Part shown: positions 13,684 through 13,694 of the stretch, in pieces
How positions within the stretch are numbered: the first letter of the stretch is position 1
Layout: each line of letters starts with the position of its first letter
Source of the DNA: Spirochaetota bacterium
Lineage (GTDB): Bacteria; Spirochaetota; Spirochaetia; B11-G9
Direction of reading: 5' to 3'
DNA: 13,694 nucleotides
Assembly: GCA_003641695.1 (NCBI GenBank)
Contig: QNBL01000034.1
Span: forward strand, 1 to 13,694
The notes under the pieces: model-generated
Told to the model about the DNA's origin: nothing
Databases searched by the model: none
What the model saw: only the letters and a program-made list of their open reading frames with translations
Program-made: the position numbers and the translations under genes

Positions 13684-13694
13684 CCGCTATTTTA

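Overview
The window is about 44% GC by eye, densely packed and entirely protein-coding apart from short gaps. I see no rRNA, tRNA, CRISPR array, insertion sequence or integrase. A type II secretion-type pseudopilin operon and several predicted lipoproteins and exported proteins point to a diderm bacterium. The gene mix, the relaxed lipoboxes and the codon usage would suit a free-living spirochaete, but that placement is inference.

Layout. (1) Positions 2-3347, plus strand: the end of a GspM/PilO-like gene, a GspC/PilP-like gene, a lipoprotein with a carboxypeptidase-regulatory-like domain, then GspG, a 68-residue mini-pseudopilin, a GspJ/H-like pseudopilin and GspK. All overlap or abut, so this is one operon. 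(2) 3389-4129, minus: a lipoprotein of unknown function with its own promoter and a TTG start. (3) 4208-5386 minus and 5451-5942 plus: an iron-type alcohol dehydrogenase and a dCMP deaminase, divergent from a 64-bp spacer whose two promoters overlap at the -35 and each place the transcript start at the ATG. (4) 10257 down to 5943, minus: LsrG-like ABM-domain protein, Bpt/Ate-type aminoacyl-tRNA-protein transferase, long-chain acyl-CoA ligase, exported transglutaminase-like protein and YhbY RNA-binding protein, probably one or two transcription units. (5) 10393-11703, plus: a HisD-family dehydrogenase that lacks key histidinol dehydrogenase residues. (6) 13648 down to 11700, minus: a binding-protein-like protein, a TauE/SafE permease and a broken patatin gene, linked by ATGA overlaps.

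Most noteworthy: three promoters (5386, 5451, 13648) share the geometry -35, 17-18 bp, -10, 6 bp, ATG with no ribosome-binding site, suggesting leaderless mRNAs. The HisD paralogue has two of four zinc ligands changed and the imidazole-binding His replaced by Ala. The patatin gene has lost its nucleophile region and is also frameshifted. One pseudopilin is almost only the N-terminal helix and has Asp where Glu+5 is expected. Convergent gene ends are packed to zero spacing or share a CTAG stop. I did not find a wholly new multi-gene defence or metabolic system. The best candidates for something undescribed are the unusual secretion operon and the HisD-like enzyme.
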